Shown: piece after piece, positions 6,901 through 8,549 of the stretch
How the letters are laid out: the number at the start of each line of letters is the position of its first letter
Numbering within the stretch: position 1 is the first letter of the stretch
NCBI GenBank assembly: GCA_030640905.1
Contig: DAOWIM010000283.1
Coordinates: 1 to 8,549, forward strand
Source: a bacterium
GTDB taxonomy: Bacteria > Zixibacteria > MSB-5A5 > GN15 > FEB-12
Reading direction: 5' to 3'
DNA: 8,549 bases
Notes under the pieces: model-generated
What the model was told of the DNA's origin: nothing
Seen by the model: only the letters and a program-made list of their open reading frames with translations
Databases searched by the model: none
Position numbers and translations under genes: made by a program

Positions 6901-8549
6901 ATCGGGATTCGGTGCGAACGCCGAAGGCTCAACCAGACCACCCAACATCCCTATATATGAAGCATCGGTGGTAAGACCGGGCGCTACAAAAGTAAACTGC
7001 GCTACCGCTTCGCCGACCGAAGAACTCGGGGCCGGTGCGAACTGGAAGAGCAGTTCCATATCAGACGGAATATCCATAAACGGCGTGGCCGAACGGAAAG
7101 CGAAATCGGTCAGCATCTTCTCGCCATTAACCCAGACATCAACCAGCTCCACAGCCGGATCAGCCGAGTTGTGGACCAACTGCATTTTGGCGGTCGGTAC
7201 AGCCGACAGAGTAAGCGTAACCGGAACGGCCAGTGTATTGACCGCATCAATCGAAGATATCGTGATAAGGCTATTATAGACACCAGCTTCTGTGAAACTG
7301 CTGAGATCAACGCTCACGTCGATATCCTGCGCCGTTGTACCGCTGGCGCCTGACAGAAGAATCCAACTATTGTAGGCATAGATGTCAAAACCAATTGCAA
7401 AACCATCGGCTTCGGTAATCGACAGCGGGTGCATCTCAGTAGACGTACCACCAACCATCCCGGAGAAGGCCAGATCGGTCGGCGTAACTTCAAGATTTTT
7501 CTCAATTATAAAGTCAACGTTGAGTATGCAGGTGACCCCACCGCAGCTATTGGACGCAGCAACAGTGGCCGAGTAAGACCCATCGGTTGCAACAGCAAAA
7601 CAGGCCTGTCCATCAACCAGAGTGGCATCACCGGTTATGCCAACGACATCAGCACCGGTGATATCCAGCGGGTAGCACCACTCGCCCGGCGAATCAAGCG
7701 TAATTGTCTGAGTCCCCGGACATGTAATTACCGGCGGAGTATTGACCGTCACATTGATCTCCACATTACAGCCAACCTCGCCGCCGCCATTGGTGGCGGT
7801 TACAATGAAATGATAGGTATAGCTACCGTTGGAGGGGAAAAAGCAGAGTTCATTGTCGGCCCAGGTAACACCTGATGATGTGGGGAAGATAGAAATCGAC
7901 GTGTAATTCTCAATTGGAAGCGGCACACAGATCTGTTCTTCCACCGAGCAGACTGTCTCGGTAAACGGATCAGGACATTCCATGGTCGGTGGTATATCAG
8001 TCACGGTAAACGTCACCGGTACCGTCACCGGCGAGTTGAGGGCCGTAGGCGAAGTGATCGTAATAGTGGCGGTATACACTCCCGCGGGGCCGGCAAATAA
8101 ACCGTGGGCCGTCACGGTTATTGATGACCCCGATGTACCACTGGCAGGATCCACTCCTAACCAATTGGCATCTTCAGAGACAGTGTAGTTAAAGGGTACT
8201 TCGTTAGAGGAGTTGATGGCAAGAGAGGCTGTAGCGGCACTGATAACATCTGCACTCATGGTCAGAGAAGTTGGAACCGCGACAATGTTGCCCGCCTCGG
8301 GAGCATTGGGATCAACAATATCGAAACAGTACGGACCATCCCAGCGCGGAACGATCTCACCTGTGGAAACACCAGTCACGCCGGTATCACTGGCCCAGAT
8401 AAACTTGTTCTCCGGTGGATACCACGTAGAGTCAACACATATTGTCTTGCCATGCTGGGCGTCATTGAGTTGAGTACTGATGGTAAAGACGTGCTCACTG
8501 AAACCGGGGTACGCGCCGCCGCCATACTTGGTAGCACCGGCAAACCCGA
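3973..8549 (-). CDS. Giant secreted multi-domain surface protein with T9SS type A C-terminal sorting domain (N-terminus beyond right edge)
   Basis: The frame stays open to base 8549, giving 1524 residues with no start in view; the GTG at 8377-8379 is internal. Counting from that GTG as residue 1, the modules are: BACON-like beta-sandwich 33-128; two Cys-rich Ig/HYR-like modules 130-212 and 215-292, each opening P-P-x-x-x-C-P; second BACON-like 297-393; DUF4397-like 398 to about 510 (L-V-H-N-S-A-D-P, V-D-V-W-V-N-G), possibly extending to 628; third BACON-like 632-732; cohesin-like 736-870; carboxypeptidase-regulatory-like 884-966; unnamed domain copy B 977-1072; two tandem G-W-N-L-V-S modules 1081-1168 and 1169-1242; unnamed domain copy C 1274-1367; sorting domain 1375-1468 (Q-N-Y-P-N-P-F-N-P-S, N-V-L-G-K-R, S-S-G-I-Y-F-Y-R, ending K-M-T-L-L-K). 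The 56 residues before the GTG include I-C-V-D-S-T-W-Y-P-P. I see no catalytic motif. It is likely a T9SS-exported adhesive or scaffold protein; domain names rest on recognition by eye. Confidence 0.92.
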   Translation of the reverse strand, partial: GFAGATKYGGGAYPGFSEHVFTISTQLNDAQHGKTICVDSTWYPPENKFIWASDTGVTGVSTGEIVPRWDGPYCFDIVDPNAPEAGNIVAVPTSLTMSADVISAATASLAINSSNEVPFNYTVSEDANWLGVDPASGTSGSSITVTAHGLFAGPAGVYTATITITSPTALNSPVTVPVTFTVTDIPPTMECPDPFTETVCSVEEQICVPLPIENYTSISIFPTSSGVTWADNELCFFPSNGSYTYHFIVTATNGGGEVGCNVEINVTVNTPPVITCPGTQTITLDSPGEWCYPLDITGADVVGITGDATLVDGQACFAVATDGSYSATVAASNSCGGVTCILNVDFIIEKNLEVTPTDLAFSGMVGGTSTEMHPLSITEADGFAIGFDIYAYNSWILLSGASGTTAQDIDVSVDLSSFTEAGVYNSLITISSIDAVNTLAVPVTLTLSAVPTAKMQLVHNSADPAVELVDVWVNGEKMLTDFAFRSATPFMDIPSDMELLFQFAPAPSSSVGEAVAQFTFVAPGLTTDASYIGMLGGLVEPSAFAPNPDGRLTDFVIFTKEAAKMTGDGSGAFDFFIQHGLTDGVQYDMTIQGEGSPLVTNLAYGDMTAYTSRAAEGYILLELNSSTEPSEIPLRFEFYLTGLGGRAGVLFASGFEEPANNGDGPSLGLYVALDDGTVFNLPEIAPLFVETSPDTLYFVTVEGEPVADPKPFGIVEAGGGNIPYTLAVPFEIDWLYLEKGSGVTPDNVLAGPNTVAMDPGDYYAPIYVDAVDADNSDSVIIAYTITALEFSEVDFISTLPPVAAHRGQTEIAVPVTITNACDLFGLIAAVGWSSEYLVLDSVSQESSELTGLWGGFTVEIAGMLVSVEAGTNVGIAAGTYNLMTLYFTVAEDAPYEFYPVTIVEPLPRFTLDCPDLPASVVIPTLDAEDGGIGVGPIIWDLCGYVVEPGSPTVPIEGATVEVWDVFPTGLIIEILTTDATGLFECLALDLDQVDIWVHKDGYYPKLTPGVVMGDDPTIVLEPWVPMDLSTECVYFYCDGNTFMGAPMPVGSVIDAYTPNGVHCGTKYVTTEGRYEFMAVHRDDETVADTTGAYPGEAISFYINGMKALTTGNTEWTVDQDIIEVCLDAGLLVTHTCDLAVGWNLVSWPVDNPSDFIKDALAESMADIDQVSGFEQGGLTYVSDPSLEMFSTLWYVDHLSGYWIKANKPMTLTIEGTEVAAITAIPLTAGWNLVSYLAEDVLAPEVALADLIADDNLIVAKGYGETYMPGAGSNNTMYEMARCLGYWLKVNHVADLVYPGAPGMPAAPRVDHNRIAAKGVPTDLNTTALWVNVYSRDLMLDGNPVVAGTMVEAYNSDGVKVGGFTIRETGKFGFMSVYGDDRGTGEAGVGFGEEFTLRVAGVQTEESFTWTQNGDLVEISNLTSKAGTGSTLPSDYSLYQNYPNPFNPSTTLSFHLATSGKATIEVFNVLGKRVAVPFDGVAQAGTTDVVWDGRNSEGEVVSSGIYFYRLTADSYTETRKMTLLK
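4279..4560 (-). repeat. Copy C of the shared ~95-residue domain (giant protein, before the sorting tail)
   Basis: Residues 1274-1367 counted from GTG 8379. Signature positions: L-D-G-N-P-V, A-G-T-M-V-E-A-Y, V-K-V-G-G-F (Val where copies A and B have Cys), G-K-F-G-F-M-S-V-Y-G-D-D, F-T-L-R-V-A-G and a late T-W. It lies directly before the sorting domain. Confidence 0.8.
4654..5139 (-). repeat. Tandem pair of G-W-N-L-V-S modules
   Basis: Two successive units of about 75-90 residues (1081-1168 and 1169-1242). Each opens with G-W-N-L-V-S (1085-1090, 1173-1178) and has G-Y-W-I/L-K 55-59 residues later (1144, 1228). Between these, each has a Gly-Tyr-rich middle (T-Y-V / T-Y-M-P). They look like an internal duplication of one beta-rich module that recurs in secreted FCB-group proteins. 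Function is unknown. Confidence 0.72.
5164..5451 (-). repeat. Copy B of the shared ~95-residue domain (giant protein, middle)
   Basis: Residues 977-1072 counted from GTG 8379. Signature positions: F-M-G-A-P-M, V-G-S-V-I-D-A-Y, V-H-C-G-T-K, G-R-Y-E-F-M-A-V-H-R-D-D, I-S-F-Y-I-N-G and a late E-W. It follows the carboxypeptidase-regulatory-like module and precedes the G-W-N-L-V-S pair. Confidence 0.8.
7504..7992 (-). repeat. Tandem pair of Cys-rich Ig/HYR-like modules
   Basis: Residues 130-212 and 215-292. Both begin P-P-x-x-x-C-P, share a C-x-P-L strand, a C-F strand and a late G-x-Y...A-x-N...C strand. Cys positions are 135, 144, 151, 179 and 204 in the first and 220, 235, 260, 279 and 284 in the second, suggesting disulfides outside the cytoplasm. 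The copies are clearly related but diverged. Confidence 0.65.

Noticed and set aside
8377..8379. GTG as the start of the giant protein
   Set aside because: The frame is open upstream to the window edge and the upstream residues look like folded secreted protein. No signal peptide follows this GTG, so it is an internal codon.

Overview
The window carries four protein-coding genes, all on the minus strand, so gene order runs from the right edge to the left. Two at the right encode secreted multi-domain proteins whose C-termini match the FlgD-like / type IX secretion (T9SS type A, Por) sorting domain, with an N-Y-P-N-P-F-N-P-S motif and a K-M-x-L-L-K end. Such tails, together with BACON-like, DUF4397, cohesin-like and G-W-N-L-V-S modules, are typical of the FCB group. 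Moderate GC and this architecture suggest an uncultured FCB-type lineage. Zixibacteria is my best guess, from memory of similar proteins, and nothing in the window proves it.

Region by region (plus-strand coordinates): 3973-8549 is a very large secreted protein gene whose N-terminus lies beyond the right edge (1524 residues present). About 80 bases further along the minus strand comes a second secreted protein gene (2847-3890, start uncertain), ended by a clear intrinsic terminator at 2794-2824. Between the two is a strong GC-rich inverted repeat (3910-3937). Next is a PP2C-family Ser/Thr protein phosphatase with a C-terminal membrane anchor (1714-2709, GTG start with a good ribosome binding site). 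Last, from 1645 to the left edge, is one uninterrupted 548-codon reading frame for a polytopic membrane glycosyltransferase (GT39/PMT, GT-C type) with C-terminal TPR repeats. It has no stop inside the window, so it is easy to overlook.

The two secreted proteins belong together. They share the sorting tail and also a roughly 95-residue domain with a G-x-P...G-x-x-x-x-A...F-M-x-V-x-x-D-D signature, present once in the small protein and twice in the large one. I cannot assign this domain to a named family. The phosphatase and glycosyltransferase are separated from them by the terminator and may form a second transcription unit. No tRNA, rRNA, CRISPR array, insertion sequence or phage gene was recognised. 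Almost all of the window is coding; the only gaps are three intergenic stretches of about 70 to 140 bases.
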